Origin: Halobaculum sp. MBLA0143
GTDB lineage: Archaea > Halobacteriota > Halobacteria > Halobacteriales > Haloferacaceae
Length of the DNA: 64,000 bases
Reading direction: 5' to 3'
Assembly: GCF_041361465.1 (NCBI RefSeq)
Contig: NZ_JBGKAC010000001.1
Location: 1,302,001-1,366,000, forward strand
Shown here in pieces: positions 49,034 through 58,304 of the stretch; the first letter of the stretch is position 1, and every line of letters begins with the position of its first letter. Made by a program: the position numbers and the translations under genes. Below the pieces are notes generated by a model. The model saw nothing but the letters and a program-made list of their open reading frames with translations, searched no databases and had not been told where the DNA came from.

Positions 49034-49704
49034 ACCCCGATCACCGTCTCCAGGTCGGCTGCGAGCTCGTCTTCGGCCGGGGACTTCGTCCGGTAGGCTC
49101 GTTCGACGTAGCCGTCGGCGTTGACGAGCAGCGTCAGTGCGGCGTGTGCGAACATGTACTGATCCATGTTCTCGGGCTCCGTCCGCTCGAAGGTGACGCC
49201 GAACGCGTCGGTGACGACCGTCTCCGCGCGGTCGCGGGAGGCCGGCCGGAGGAACTCCCAGTTACCCGCCGACAGGTCGACGTTCATCTCCGCGGCGTAC
49301 GCTCGGAGCCGTTCTGCGTCGTCGCGCGCCGGGTCGAACGTCGTCGGGAGGAACGTCACCCGGTCGCCGTAGCCCGACTGCGCGGCGCGCGCCTGGAGGT
49401 TCCGGAGCGCCGCCACCAACACCGGACACACTGTCCGACAGTGGCTGTAGAAGAAGGTGACGAACGAGGCCGTCTGTAGCTCGCGGACGGCCACCGGCCC
49501 GTCGGCCAGTGCCGCAGACACGCGCACGTCTGGGACGCGTTCCCCCCAGGCGGGGTACGGGAGGTCGGCGCTGTCGTACTCCCGGTCCGGCTCCGAGAGC
49601 GTCACGTCCGGGTTGCCGCCGCCGAGGCCGACGGCGCCGAGACAGCCGGACAGCCCGGTCGTCGCCGCCACGCCCGCGCCGCCGAGAAACGTCCGTCGTC
49701 GCAT
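49030..49704 (-). CDS. SCO1/SenC-family copper chaperone lipoprotein
   Basis: 224 residues from ATG 49704. Tat lipoprotein signal RRRTFLGGAGVAATTGLSGC, Cys near residue 21. The thioredoxin-like domain carries the copper ligands: CxxxC in FFYSHCRTVCPVLVAAL and a His in QYMFAHAALTLLVN. Delivers copper to the CuA site of cytochrome oxidase. A far longer open frame covers the region to 52602, but it crosses three plus-strand genes and only this part is real. Confidence 0.9.
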   Translation of the reverse strand: MRRRTFLGGAGVAATTGLSGCLGAVGLGGGNPDVTLSEPDREYDSADLPYPAWGERVPDVRVSAALADGPVAVRELQTASFVTFFYSHCRTVCPVLVAALRNLQARAAQSGYGDRVTFLPTTFDPARDDAERLRAYAAEMNVDLSAGNWEFLRPASRDRAETVVTDAFGVTFERTEPENMDQYMFAHAALTLLVNADGYVERAYRTKSPAEDELAADLETVIGV

Positions 49705-49788
49705 GCTCCCAGAGTCGGCCGCGTGACTACTTGACGAGTGTGGTTGGCTCCACGACACCCGGTCACCGGGAGTCGCCGGAAGGACTAA

Positions 49789-49802
49789 CACGGACGTCCG
49801 TG
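49789..49802 (+). promoter_or_regulatory. Palindrome before the acyl-CoA ligase gene
   Basis: CACGGACGTCCGTG, a perfect 14-bp palindrome ending 13 bases before ATG 49816, just after a TATA-like GACTAACA. Candidate repressor site, possibly of a fatty-acid-responsive TetR-type regulator (inference). Confidence 0.45.
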
Positions 49803-49815
49803 ACGCTCCGTCGAG

Positions 49816-51423
49816 ATGGAACGACCACTCCTCGTGACCGACTTCCTGGACCGTGCGCGAGACTACTACGCCGACGAGACGGCGGTCGTAGCGACGACGG
49901 GCGAGCGGTACACGTACGCCGAGCTCGGCCGGCGCGCAGACCGGTTCGCCGCCGCGTTGTCCGAGCGCGGCGTCACCCCCGGCGACCGAGTGGCGGTGTT
50001 GGACCCGAACACCCACTACCACCTGGCGGCGTTGTACGGGACGGTTCAGGCCGGCGGGGTCCACACCCCGCTCAACTACCGACTCACGCCGGAGGACTTC
50101 GCGTACACCCTCTCGGACGCCGGCGTGACGGCGATCTACGCCGACCACGAGTACGCCGACCGGATCGAGGCCGTCCGCGACGAGGTGCCGACGGGGGTGT
50201 TCTTCACGGACGATCCGGACCGCGTCGACGGGGACTGGGAGTCGTTCGACGACGCGCTCGCCGACGCCGACCCGGCGGCCCACGAACGCCCGTCGATGGC
50301 GGAAGACGACGTGGTGACGATCAACTACACCTCCGGGACGACCGGCGACCCGAAGGGGGTGTGTCGTACACACCGCAACGAGACGCTCCACGCGTACCTC
50401 TCCGCGTACCACTTGGACGTGCGCGACACGGACACCTACCTCTGGACGCTGCCGATGTTCCACGTCAACGGCTGGGGCCACGTCTACTCCGTGACCGGTG
50501 CCGGTGCCACACACGTCTGTACGCGCGGCGTGGACGCGGCGACCGTCTTCGAGACGATCCAGTCGGAGGACGTGTCGTACCTCTGTGCCGCGCCGACGGT
50601 CCTGAACGTGCTCCAGGAGTACCACGCGAACCACGACGTGACGACGACCGGCGACGCGCCGGTGCGGGCCGCGACCGCCGGCAGCGCCCCGCCGGAGGCG
50701 ACACTCCGGACCGTCGAAGAGGAGTTCGGCTGGGACCTCCTCCACGTGTACGGCGCGACGGAGACCGGGCCGTTGATCACCACCTCCGAGGCCGGCCGGT
50801 TGTTCGACGACGACAACCGCTACCGACTGAAGAAGCGCCAGGGGATCGGCTTCCTCGGCACGGAGGTGCGGGTGGTAGACGAGGACGGCGAGGACGTGCC
50901 CCGGGACGACGCCACGCTGGGGGAGATCGTCGTCAGCGGCAACCAGGTGATGGACGGCTACTGGGAGAAGCCGGAGGCGACCGAGACCGCCTTCCACGAC
51001 CGCGTCGACGGCTACTACCACACCGGCGACCTCGCGGTCGTCGACGAGAACGGCTTCGTCTCCATCCAGGACCGCAAGAAGGACATCATCGTCTCCGGCG
51101 GGGAGAACATCTCCTCCATCGAACTGGAGGACACCCTGTTCGACCACCCCGACGTGACCGACGTCGCGGTGATCCCCTCGCCACACGACCAGTGGGGGGA
51201 GACGCCGAAGGCGTTCGTCGTCCCGGACGGCGACCCGGACGACCCGCCGGTGACGGCCGACGACCTCACCGAGTTCACCCGTGACCGACTGGCCTCGTAC
51301 AAGACCGTCCGGCGCGTGGAGTTCGTCGACGAACTCCCGACCACCGCCACCGGGAAGGTCCAGAAGTACGAGATCCGCGAGACGGAGTGGGCCGACCGGG
51401 ACTCGATGGTCGGACAGGGGTGA
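49816..51423 (+). CDS. Acyl-CoA synthetase (long/medium-chain type)
   Basis: 535 residues from ATG 49816. Motifs: INYTSGTTGDPKGVCRTHRN (AMP P-loop), YGATETGPLITTSEAG, YHTGDLAVVDENGFVSIQDR, KKDIIVSGGENISSIELED and catalytic Lys in PTTATGKVQKYEIRE. It closely follows the archaeal/bacterial fatty-acid CoA ligase pattern. It is separate in sequence from the ligase at 17028. Downstream is a binding-protein-dependent ABC importer whose substrate might be the acid it activates, but a 196-base gap separates them. Confidence 0.92.
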   Translation: MERPLLVTDFLDRARDYYADETAVVATTGERYTYAELGRRADRFAAALSERGVTPGDRVAVLDPNTHYHLAALYGTVQAGGVHTPLNYRLTPEDFAYTLSDAGVTAIYADHEYADRIEAVRDEVPTGVFFTDDPDRVDGDWESFDDALADADPAAHERPSMAEDDVVTINYTSGTTGDPKGVCRTHRNETLHAYLSAYHLDVRDTDTYLWTLPMFHVNGWGHVYSVTGAGATHVCTRGVDAATVFETIQSEDVSYLCAAPTVLNVLQEYHANHDVTTTGDAPVRAATAGSAPPEATLRTVEEEFGWDLLHVYGATETGPLITTSEAGRLFDDDNRYRLKKRQGIGFLGTEVRVVDEDGEDVPRDDATLGEIVVSGNQVMDGYWEKPEATETAFHDRVDGYYHTGDLAVVDENGFVSIQDRKKDIIVSGGENISSIELEDTLFDHPDVTDVAVIPSPHDQWGETPKAFVVPDGDPDDPPVTADDLTEFTRDRLASYKTVRRVEFVDELPTTATGKVQKYEIRETEWADRDSMVGQG

Positions 51424-51619
51424 ACGGCCGATAACGGCAAGTAAGACTGTATCCTGTGACGGCTCTCGATCGACCCGAATCCGGAGATGCCAGTCAACGG
51501 GCGGGAGACGGACTGAGAACGCCGTCTCGGTCACAGAGCGAGATCGACAGCCGTCGTCGGTGACGGCAACGACGGGAGCCGGTGACGGGTTCAAACCCGT
51601 CTCGTGCGTAGACTGTAGA

Positions 51620-52669
51620 GTGACAGAGCAGACGAACGCGGTGCGGCGGCGACAGTTCCTGCGAGCGGGCACAGCGGTGACTGGGGCGACGGCGCTTGGC
51701 GGCTGTGTCGGGGGCGGTGGCAGCGGCGGGGAGACCCTCACCCTGGGGACGCTGGACGTGTTCCCGATGATGCAACACTTCGTGATCCAGCGGCAGGGGT
51801 GGTACGACGAGTTGGACGCGGACATCAAGGTGGAGACGTTCGGCGGCGGGCCGCCGTTGGTCCAGGCGTACCAGAGCGGGTCACTCGACCTCGCGTACGT
51901 CGGGATCAGCCCCGGACTGGTCGGCATCGCCAACGGCGTCGACTCGAAGGTGGTGGCGGCGAACGTGTTGGAGCCGAACGTGATGGTCGCAGGCGAGCGG
52001 TTCCGGGGGTACTGGAACGAGCACGGGAGCGACGCCTTCCGTGTGTTCCGCGAGGAGGTCGGTCGGAAGCCGTCGTTCGCGACGCTGCCGGCGGGGTCGA
52101 CTCCCGACGTGTTCCTCCGATTCTGGCTGGAGGAGGCGCTCGGCCTGTCGACGGACGTGGTCAGCATCAACGGCCAGAGCCCGAGCGCGCTCCAGTCGAC
52201 GCTGCTGACGGGGAAGGTGGACGGCGGGAGCGTGATCGAGCCGATCGCCACGAAGCTGGCCCGCGACGACGGAGGTGTCGAGCCGTTCCGGTACGCGGCG
52301 CCGATCATGCCCGGCCAGCCGGGCGCCGTGCTCCAGCCGAGCCAGGCGTTGATCGACGACCAGCCGGCGCTCGTCCGGTCGCTCGTGGAGACGCACGTCC
52401 GGGCGACGGAGTTCGTCCGGGAGAACCGCGACGAGGCGGCGAAGATGGCCAGCGAGGTGATCGGAACGGAGATCCTCCCGGTCGAGACCGCCCGGACGGC
52501 GATCCGATCGCCGGCCTCGACGTTCGTCTCGGACCCCAGAGAGATCGTCGACAAGAGTCTGGTGTACAACGACTTCCACCAACAGCTGGGCAACGTCGAC
52601 ACGGACCTGACGGAGTCGGACGTGTTCGACCACAGCTTCCACGACGAGGTGACCAGCAGTGGCGGGTGA
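51620..52669 (+). CDS. NitT/TauT-type ABC transporter substrate-binding lipoprotein
   Basis: 349 residues from GTG 51620. Tat lipoprotein signal VRRRQFLRAGTAVTGATALGGC, lipobox Cys near residue 29, then a Gly-rich linker. The mature protein is an SsuA/ThiY-like periplasmic-binding fold (LTLGTLDVFPMMQHFVIQRQ, AYQSGSLDLAYVGISPGLVG, PRE-type end). Family members bind sulfonates, nitrate, thiamine precursors or similar small molecules. First gene of a three-gene importer. Confidence 0.88.
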   Translation: MTEQTNAVRRRQFLRAGTAVTGATALGGCVGGGGSGGETLTLGTLDVFPMMQHFVIQRQGWYDELDADIKVETFGGGPPLVQAYQSGSLDLAYVGISPGLVGIANGVDSKVVAANVLEPNVMVAGERFRGYWNEHGSDAFRVFREEVGRKPSFATLPAGSTPDVFLRFWLEEALGLSTDVVSINGQSPSALQSTLLTGKVDGGSVIEPIATKLARDDGGVEPFRYAAPIMPGQPGAVLQPSQALIDDQPALVRSLVETHVRATEFVRENRDEAAKMASEVIGTEILPVETARTAIRSPASTFVSDPREIVDKSLVYNDFHQQLGNVDTDLTESDVFDHSFHDEVTSSGG

Positions 52670-53459
52670 GCCGGACACGGCGGCGTACCTCACGGCCGAC
52701 GACGGCGGGTTCCGGCTGGAGAGCCTGCGGTCGACGGCGCTCCAGATCGGCGCGCTGATGGTGTTCGTCGCCGTCTGGTGGGGCGGCGCGGCCGTCACTC
52801 CGGCGAACCTCCTGCCGGCGCCGCCGGCGGTCGCGGCCGTCGTCGCCAGCGACGCCGCCAGCGGGCTCGTCTTCGAGCTGATCTGGCAGAGCCTCCGGCA
52901 CTACATCCCCGGACTGCTCGTCGGCAGCGCGTTCGGGATGGGCGTCGGCGTGCTCGTCGGCTGGAGCGACACGGCCGCCGAGACTGTCGGCACGGTCGCG
53001 CAGTTCCTGCGGCCGGTGCCGCCGTTGGCGTGGATCCCGTTCGCAATCGTCTGGTTCGGCCTCACGGACGCCGGCGCGGCGTTCATCGTCGCCGTCGTCG
53101 CCTTCTGGATCAACTACTACAACGCCGAGAGCGGCGTCGCGGGGGTCGACCAGGAGCTGTTGGAGGTGGCCCAGTCGCTCGGCACCGACTCGGACCTGCG
53201 GCTCGTCCGGAAGGTGGTGTTGCCGTCTGCGGTGCCGGAGCTGACGACCGGCTTCCGGACCGCCGCCGGCCAGGCGTGGATGGTGATGGTCGCGGCCGAA
53301 CTCCTGGGGGTGGCCGGCATCGGGAAACACCTCTGGGACGCCGCCAACTTCCTCCAGATGGACGTGGTGGTGGCGTACATGTTCGTCATCGGGACGCTGT
53401 TCCTGACGACCGACCGACTGATCGTGTTCGTCCAAGGGAGGGTGTTGTCGTGGCGCTGA
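52659..53459 (+). CDS. NitT/TauT-type ABC transporter permease
   Basis: 266 residues from GTG 52659, overlapping the binding-protein gene by 11 bases. Six hydrophobic helices, with the EAA-type coupling loop EVAQSLGTDSDLRLVRKVVL and PPLAWIPFAIVWFG, diagnostic of the SsuC/TauC group. C-terminal helix TLFLTTDRLIVFVQGRVLSW. Confidence 0.9.
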   Translation: MAGEPDTAAYLTADDGGFRLESLRSTALQIGALMVFVAVWWGGAAVTPANLLPAPPAVAAVVASDAASGLVFELIWQSLRHYIPGLLVGSAFGMGVGVLVGWSDTAAETVGTVAQFLRPVPPLAWIPFAIVWFGLTDAGAAFIVAVVAFWINYYNAESGVAGVDQELLEVAQSLGTDSDLRLVRKVVLPSAVPELTTGFRTAAGQAWMVMVAAELLGVAGIGKHLWDAANFLQMDVVVAYMFVIGTLFLTTDRLIVFVQGRVLSWR

Positions 53460-54223
53460 CGGAGGCGAGCGACGCCGAGGTCCAGGTCCGTCTGGACGAC
53501 GTCGCCAAGACGTACGACGGGGAGAACGGCCCGGTCAGAGCCGTCGAGAACGCCTCGTTCGACGCCACCCGCGGGGAGTTCGTCTCCGTCGTCGGCCCGT
53601 CCGGCTGCGGGAAGTCGACGGTGTTCCGGATCATCGCCGGGCTGGAGACGGCGACGGAGGGTCGAGTGACGGTCGGCGGTGCTCCCGTCGAGGGTCCCGG
53701 CCCGGACCGCGGGATGGTGTTCCAGGACGACGCCCTGTTCCCCTGGCGCACCGTCGCCGGCAACGTCCGCTACGGGCTGGAGGAGGTGGGAGCCCCGGAG
53801 GGGTTCACCGTCTCCGAGCGGGTCGACTACTGTCTCGATCTGGTCGGACTCGCCGACGCGCGCGACCAGTACCCGCGGGAACTGTCCGGCGGGATGCGCC
53901 AACGGGTCGGTATCGCCCGTGCGCTGGCCGTCGACCCGCCCATCCTCCTGATGGACGAGCCGTTCGCCAGCGTGGACGAACGGACGAAGGCGACGCTCCA
54001 CCGCGAGCTGTTGGAGATCTGGGACGAGACCGGCAAGACGGTCCTGTTCGTCACCCACGACATCGACGAGGCGGTGTACCTCTCGGATCGCGTCGTCGTG
54101 TTCTCCGAGGGTCCCGGGACGGTCGCCGACGTGGTGGAGCCGCCGGCGGCGCGGCCCCGCGACCGGACGAGCACGGCGTTCACGGACGCGAAGGCGGCCG
54201 TGCTGTCACAGTTCGAGGAGTGA
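53450..54223 (+). CDS. NitT/TauT-type ABC transporter ATP-binding protein
   Basis: 257 residues from GTG 53450, overlapping the permease end. Walker A VVGPSGCGKSTVFRIIAGLE, Q-loop MVFQDDALFPWRTV, signature ELSGGMRQRVGIARALA, Walker B PPILLMDEPFASVDE, switch LFVTHDIDEAVYLSD. Completes the importer. Confidence 0.94.
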   Translation: MALTEASDAEVQVRLDDVAKTYDGENGPVRAVENASFDATRGEFVSVVGPSGCGKSTVFRIIAGLETATEGRVTVGGAPVEGPGPDRGMVFQDDALFPWRTVAGNVRYGLEEVGAPEGFTVSERVDYCLDLVGLADARDQYPRELSGGMRQRVGIARALAVDPPILLMDEPFASVDERTKATLHRELLEIWDETGKTVLFVTHDIDEAVYLSDRVVVFSEGPGTVADVVEPPAARPRDRTSTAFTDAKAAVLSQFEE

Positions 54224-54236
54224 ACGCGGAAGGAGG

Positions 54237-55277
54237 CTACTCCGACTCCGGGGCCCGCGACGGCTCCGGCGACTCTGCGTCTGTGACGGCGGTCGCCGTC
54301 GAGTCGGAGTCGTCGACGGCGGGGACGGCTCTCTGTTCGCCGGTGGCGACGGTCGTCGCGGTGCCAGCGGCGGCGTCGAGCCGGCACAGCGCCGTCCCCG
54401 GCGGGTCGAACCGCTCGGGGTGGATCGCGGCCGCGAGGTGTTCCAGACTCTCGACGAGCCGCGGCCCCGGACGGTTGAGGTAGTGGTTGCCGTCGACGAC
54501 GTACGTCCGGTCGGGTGCCGCCGGGAGGTCGTCGTACCCATCGCGGTCGACGAGCGCGTCGGCGTCCGCGAGCGTCCGGGGGACGGCGAACCCGCACGGC
54601 CCGCAGACGACGACCGACGGTTCGGCCGCGACGAGTCGCTCGAAGCGGACGGGGCCGGACCGCTCGCCCACGTCGGCGAGCACCGGTTCTCCGCCGGCGA
54701 TCTCGACCAGCTCCGGCACCCAGTGGCCGGCGACCATTACCGGGTCCAGCCAGTCCAACACGGCCACCGGCGGTCGGCCGGTCTCCTCGACGGCCGTTGT
54801 CGCCGTCTCTCGGACGGCCGCGACCCGCGACTCCAACTCCGCTCGGAGCTGGGTCGCTCGCTCCGACCGACCCAGCACCTCGCCCAGCCGTTCGACGTTG
54901 TCGAACACGTCCGTCAGCGTGTGCGGGTGGGTGGCGACGAACTCGGCGTCCAGCCCCAGGTCCGCGATCGTCTCGCGGGCGACCGTCTCGTCGACGGCAC
55001 ACACGTCACAGATCCCCTGGGTGACGACCACGTCCGGGTCTAGCTCCCGGAGTCGCTCCCGGTCGAGTTGGTACACGCCGTCGTCTGCCGCCTGGACCGC
55101 GTCGTCGACGGCCGCGCTGTCGCCGTCCGTGTCGATCCGGCTGTGGACGACCGTCGGCAGGTCCGTGACCTCCGGCGGGTAGTCGCACTCGTGGGTCACC
55201 CCGACCGGCTCCACGCCGAGCGCACACAGCGTCTCCGTCGCCGACGGCAACAACGAGACGACTCGCTGGTCTGTCAT
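54237..55277 (-). CDS. Cobalamin-binding (BtuF-like) protein without signal peptide
   Basis: 346 residues from ATG 55277. Periplasmic-binding fold of the BtuF/FhuD type: VVSLLPSATETLCALGVEPV, VTHECDYPPEV, DPDVVVTQGICDVCAVDE, VLDWLDPVMVAGHWVPELVE and HYLNRPGPRLVESLEHLA. It starts directly with the fold and has no signal or membrane anchor, so it is predicted to be cytoplasmic, unlike transport BtuF. A role in intracellular corrinoid handling is possible. The last ~45 residues are acidic. Confidence 0.82.
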   Translation of the reverse strand: MTDQRVVSLLPSATETLCALGVEPVGVTHECDYPPEVTDLPTVVHSRIDTDGDSAAVDDAVQAADDGVYQLDRERLRELDPDVVVTQGICDVCAVDETVARETIADLGLDAEFVATHPHTLTDVFDNVERLGEVLGRSERATQLRAELESRVAAVRETATTAVEETGRPPVAVLDWLDPVMVAGHWVPELVEIAGGEPVLADVGERSGPVRFERLVAAEPSVVVCGPCGFAVPRTLADADALVDRDGYDDLPAAPDRTYVVDGNHYLNRPGPRLVESLEHLAAAIHPERFDPPGTALCRLDAAAGTATTVATGEQRAVPAVDDSDSTATAVTDAESPEPSRAPESE

Positions 55278-55492
55278 GTCGCGTCGTTGGTGCCCCGCCC
55301 ACAAAACTCCCGTCGTCCGCTCGCCGTCGTCCGTGGGCGCCCACTGATCGCCTGCTCTCGTCCGCAGACGCCCGTTGTTCGCCCGCTCCCGTCCGGGGAC
55401 GCACGCCGTCGACTCCTCGTCGTCCGCGGCCGTCTGCCGTCGCCCGCCGACGCCCGCTGTCCGCCGACTGTCGCCCACCGGATCGTCGCCGC

Positions 55493-56458
55493 TCAAAACT
55501 GGTCGAGCCCGGTCTGGCGGCGTCTGGTACCCGGAGGGTCGCGGACCCAGGGAGTCCGGGACGCGCGGAGCGCGTCGGCGTCGACGGCCGGCGGGTCCGC
55601 GGGCTCGCGGCGCGGACAGTCGTCGCCGCAGTCGCTGCCGGGGGCGACCACCCGGTCGTAGGCCGCACAGTACGGCAGGCCGTTCTCGTCCGGCTCACAC
55701 CGGGCGCACGCGGGGTACGACGACGGTCGCCACCCTTTGCCGTAGGCACGTTCCGCGACCACGCGACGCCGCGCCGCCTTCTCGTCGGCGGAGACGACGG
55801 TCACCGCCGTCCGGCCGTCGTGGGCCTCGCCGGGCTCTACGCCCGGCTCGTCGACCGGGAGCCGGTCGGGCGGCCGAACGACCGTCCGCTCGCCCGTCTC
55901 CGGGTCGAACTCCCAGATTCCGACCGACTCGGGAACGCGGTTGCGGTGGGCGCCGGTGACGTGTGTCGCCGTCGCCAACACGACACGGTCGAACAGGCCG
56001 AGACTGGCGTCCAGTCGGAGCTGTGCCCGGAGGTCGCCCGGGCGGTCGAGATCCGGCTTGTTCTCGACGGCGACGAGCTCGTCGACCCACCCATCGGGGT
56101 AGCGTGTGGTCTGGCGGACCCGCCTCTCCGTGCCGTCGTGTTCGGACGCCAGGAACCCACAGTCGACGGCCGCCTCGACGGCCTCCTCGCGACGCTCCGG
56201 GTGACAGTCGAACGCCCGCTCCGGCCGGCGTGCGCGGCCGACGCCCACGTCCGCCGCGACCGCCGCCGGCGGGATCGTCCGGTCCGTGATCGCCGCTCGG
56301 TCGTCGAACGCCGGCCCGGGGACGACCCCGACCACGTCCACGATCCGTCCCCCGGGGTCGGCGACCGCGCCGCCGTGCTGGCGGGACACCACCCACTCCG
56401 TCTCCCGTTCCAGGGTCGCACACAACGCGAGTTCGAAGCCGTACTCCGTGGCGGCCAC
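55493..56458 (-). CDS. DUF5787-type protein, possible PD-(D/E)xK nuclease
   Basis: 321 residues from ATG or GTG near 56458. Begins EYGFELALCATLERETEWVV; a middle motif WVDELVAVENKPDLDRPGDL has the E-x-K spacing of PD-(D/E)xK nucleases. The C-terminus holds a Cys cluster (ACARCEPDENGLPYC, SDCGDDCPR) that could bind zinc or an Fe-S cluster. The layout recalls Fe-S nucleases of the Cas4/AddB kind, but this is inference. Family name from memory; function unknown. Confidence 0.65.
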   Translation of the reverse strand: MAATEYGFELALCATLERETEWVVSRQHGGAVADPGGRIVDVVGVVPGPAFDDRAAITDRTIPPAAVAADVGVGRARRPERAFDCHPERREEAVEAAVDCGFLASEHDGTERRVRQTTRYPDGWVDELVAVENKPDLDRPGDLRAQLRLDASLGLFDRVVLATATHVTGAHRNRVPESVGIWEFDPETGERTVVRPPDRLPVDEPGVEPGEAHDGRTAVTVVSADEKAARRRVVAERAYGKGWRPSSYPACARCEPDENGLPYCAAYDRVVAPGSDCGDDCPRREPADPPAVDADALRASRTPWVRDPPGTRRRQTGLDQF

Positions 56459-56530
56459 ACCACGACGTAGGGCTCCACGAGTAAGTGTGACGCGACCGCG
56501 CCGCGACCCGGCGGCACGGGGGTGGGCCGG

Positions 56531-56537
56531 ATTTAAG
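56531..56537 (+). promoter_or_regulatory. TATA box of the pilus-motor operon
   Basis: ATTTAAG, 30-36 bases before ATG 56567. Confidence 0.6.
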
Positions 56538-56566
56538 TTCGCTGGCCCCCGAGACAGTACGAACCG

Positions 56567-58303
56567 ATGGCCGGCGACATCTCCGAGGCGCTCGGGTCGA
56601 CGCTAGAGCGGGACGACGAGGAGCTGTCGGTGACGGAGCGGATTCGTCGCACCCTGGAGATGCTGCGCGGCACGGACCTGGACACACGGCCGTTCCGGCC
56701 CGAGGACGGCCCGCTGGCGGACTTCCAGCCGCCCGAGGGCCACGAGGTGGTAGAGCGTTACTGGGTGAACGCGCCGTACGCCTACGTCGTCGTCACCCAC
56801 GACCCGGAGGCGGCAGAACACTACTACCACGCCGTCGAGCCGGAACTAGACGAGTTCGAACGGGAACTGCTCGCCCGGGTGGTGGAGGACATCCGCGACC
56901 CCCTCCTGTTCCGCGAGGGCGTGGGTCGTGCCGGCCAGGAGACGCTCCGCGAGGAGCTCGCGCGGCTGTTAGAACAGTACGGCGCGGACGTCGGGATGAA
57001 CAGCTTCCACGCGCTGTTGTACTACCTGGCCCGCGACTTCCGGCGGTACGGGAAGGTGGATCCGTTGTTCCACGACCCACACATCGAGGACATCTCCTGT
57101 GACGGCTACGACCTCCCGATCTTCGTCTACCACGACCGCTACACGGACATCGAGACGAACGTCGTGTTCGGGAGCCAGGAGCTGGACAACTACGTCACGC
57201 GGCTGGCACAGCGGTCCGGCAACCACGTCTCCGTCGGCGAACCGATCGTCGGGACGACGCTGCCGAACGGGGCCCGGGTGGAGCTGACGCTGGGCGAGGA
57301 GGTCACGCCCCGCGGGTCGGCGTTCACCATCCGGAAGTACGCAGACGAGCCGTTCACGCCGGTGGACCTGATCGAGTACGGCACCTTCTCCGTCGAGCAG
57401 ATGGCGTACTTCTGGCTGTGTATCGAGCACAACAAGAGCCTCATCTTCGCCGGCGGCACCGCCTCCGGCAAGACCACCTCGATGAACGCGGTGTCGATGT
57501 TCATCCCGCCGCGGGCGAAGGTGCTCACCATCGAGGACACCCGGGAGCTGTCGTTGTACCACGACAACTGGCTGTCGTCGGTCACCCGCGAACAGACGGG
57601 CGAGGGGTCGGACATCGACATGTACGACCTGCTGCGGTCGGCACTGCGCCACCGCCCGGAGTACATCATCGTCGGCGAGGTGCGTGGCGACGAGGCGGTG
57701 ACGCTGTTCCAAGCGATGAACACGGGCCACACGACGTTCTCGACGATGCACGCAGACTCCATCGAGACCGTCATCAACCGCTTGGAGAACGAGCCGATCA
57801 ACGTCCCGCGGGCGATGGTCCAGAGCCTGGACATGCTGTCGATCCAGACGCTCACCCGGTTCGACGGGGAGCGCGTCCGCCGTGCGAAGACCGTCGGCGA
57901 GATCGGCGGCATCGACCAACGGACCGAAGAGCTCAACTACTCGTCGGCGTTCAGCTGGCTGCCGGAGGCCGACGAGTTCCAGCGCAACGACTCCAGCCTG
58001 CTGGACGAGATCCAGGAGGAACGGGGCTGGAGCCGGTCGGAACTGCTGTCGGAGATGCGGGACCGCCAGCAGTTCCTCCAACACCTCATGGACCGCGGGG
58101 TGACGGACTACCGGACGTTCACGGCGTTGGTCAACGAGTACTACGCCGACGCCGAGGAGACGATGGCCCGGATCGAGGACGAACAGTTGGTCGACAGCGT
58201 GCTGGACGACGAGGCCGTCACGGCGGGCGCGGACGCGTCGGAGCCGGACTACGACAGCGGTGACGCCGGCGTCGGCGCCGAGACCGACGGCGGCTTCCAG
58301 TGA
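56567..58303 (+). CDS. Type IV pilus assembly ATPase (PilB/TadA-type)
   Basis: 578-residue secretion ATPase driving pilus or archaellum-like assembly at the membrane. Walker A FAGGTASGKTTSMNAVSMF, Asp box TIEDTRELSLYHDNW, Walker B YIIVGEVRGDEAVTLFQAM, His box NTGHTTFSTMHADSIE. The N-terminal ~230 residues match the archaeal PilB3 type rather than ArlI. An acidic tail ends it. The membrane partner starts two bases after its stop. Confidence 0.92.
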   Translation: MAGDISEALGSTLERDDEELSVTERIRRTLEMLRGTDLDTRPFRPEDGPLADFQPPEGHEVVERYWVNAPYAYVVVTHDPEAAEHYYHAVEPELDEFERELLARVVEDIRDPLLFREGVGRAGQETLREELARLLEQYGADVGMNSFHALLYYLARDFRRYGKVDPLFHDPHIEDISCDGYDLPIFVYHDRYTDIETNVVFGSQELDNYVTRLAQRSGNHVSVGEPIVGTTLPNGARVELTLGEEVTPRGSAFTIRKYADEPFTPVDLIEYGTFSVEQMAYFWLCIEHNKSLIFAGGTASGKTTSMNAVSMFIPPRAKVLTIEDTRELSLYHDNWLSSVTREQTGEGSDIDMYDLLRSALRHRPEYIIVGEVRGDEAVTLFQAMNTGHTTFSTMHADSIETVINRLENEPINVPRAMVQSLDMLSIQTLTRFDGERVRRAKTVGEIGGIDQRTEELNYSSAFSWLPEADEFQRNDSSLLDEIQEERGWSRSELLSEMRDRQQFLQHLMDRGVTDYRTFTALVNEYYADAEETMARIEDEQLVDSVLDDEAVTAGADASEPDYDSGDAGVGAETDGGFQ

Positions 58304-58304
58304 G

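Noticed and set aside
51424-51619. Gene in the 196-base gap before the ABC importer
   Set aside because: The open frame there is an upstream extension of the binding protein without any domain; the Tat signal begins after GTG 51620.
49705-52602. Very long minus-strand open frame (about 970 codons beyond the SCO1 gene)
   Set aside because: It is antisense to an acyl-CoA ligase, a substrate-binding protein and an intergenic region that show clear family motifs. GC-rich codon bias leaves antisense frames open.
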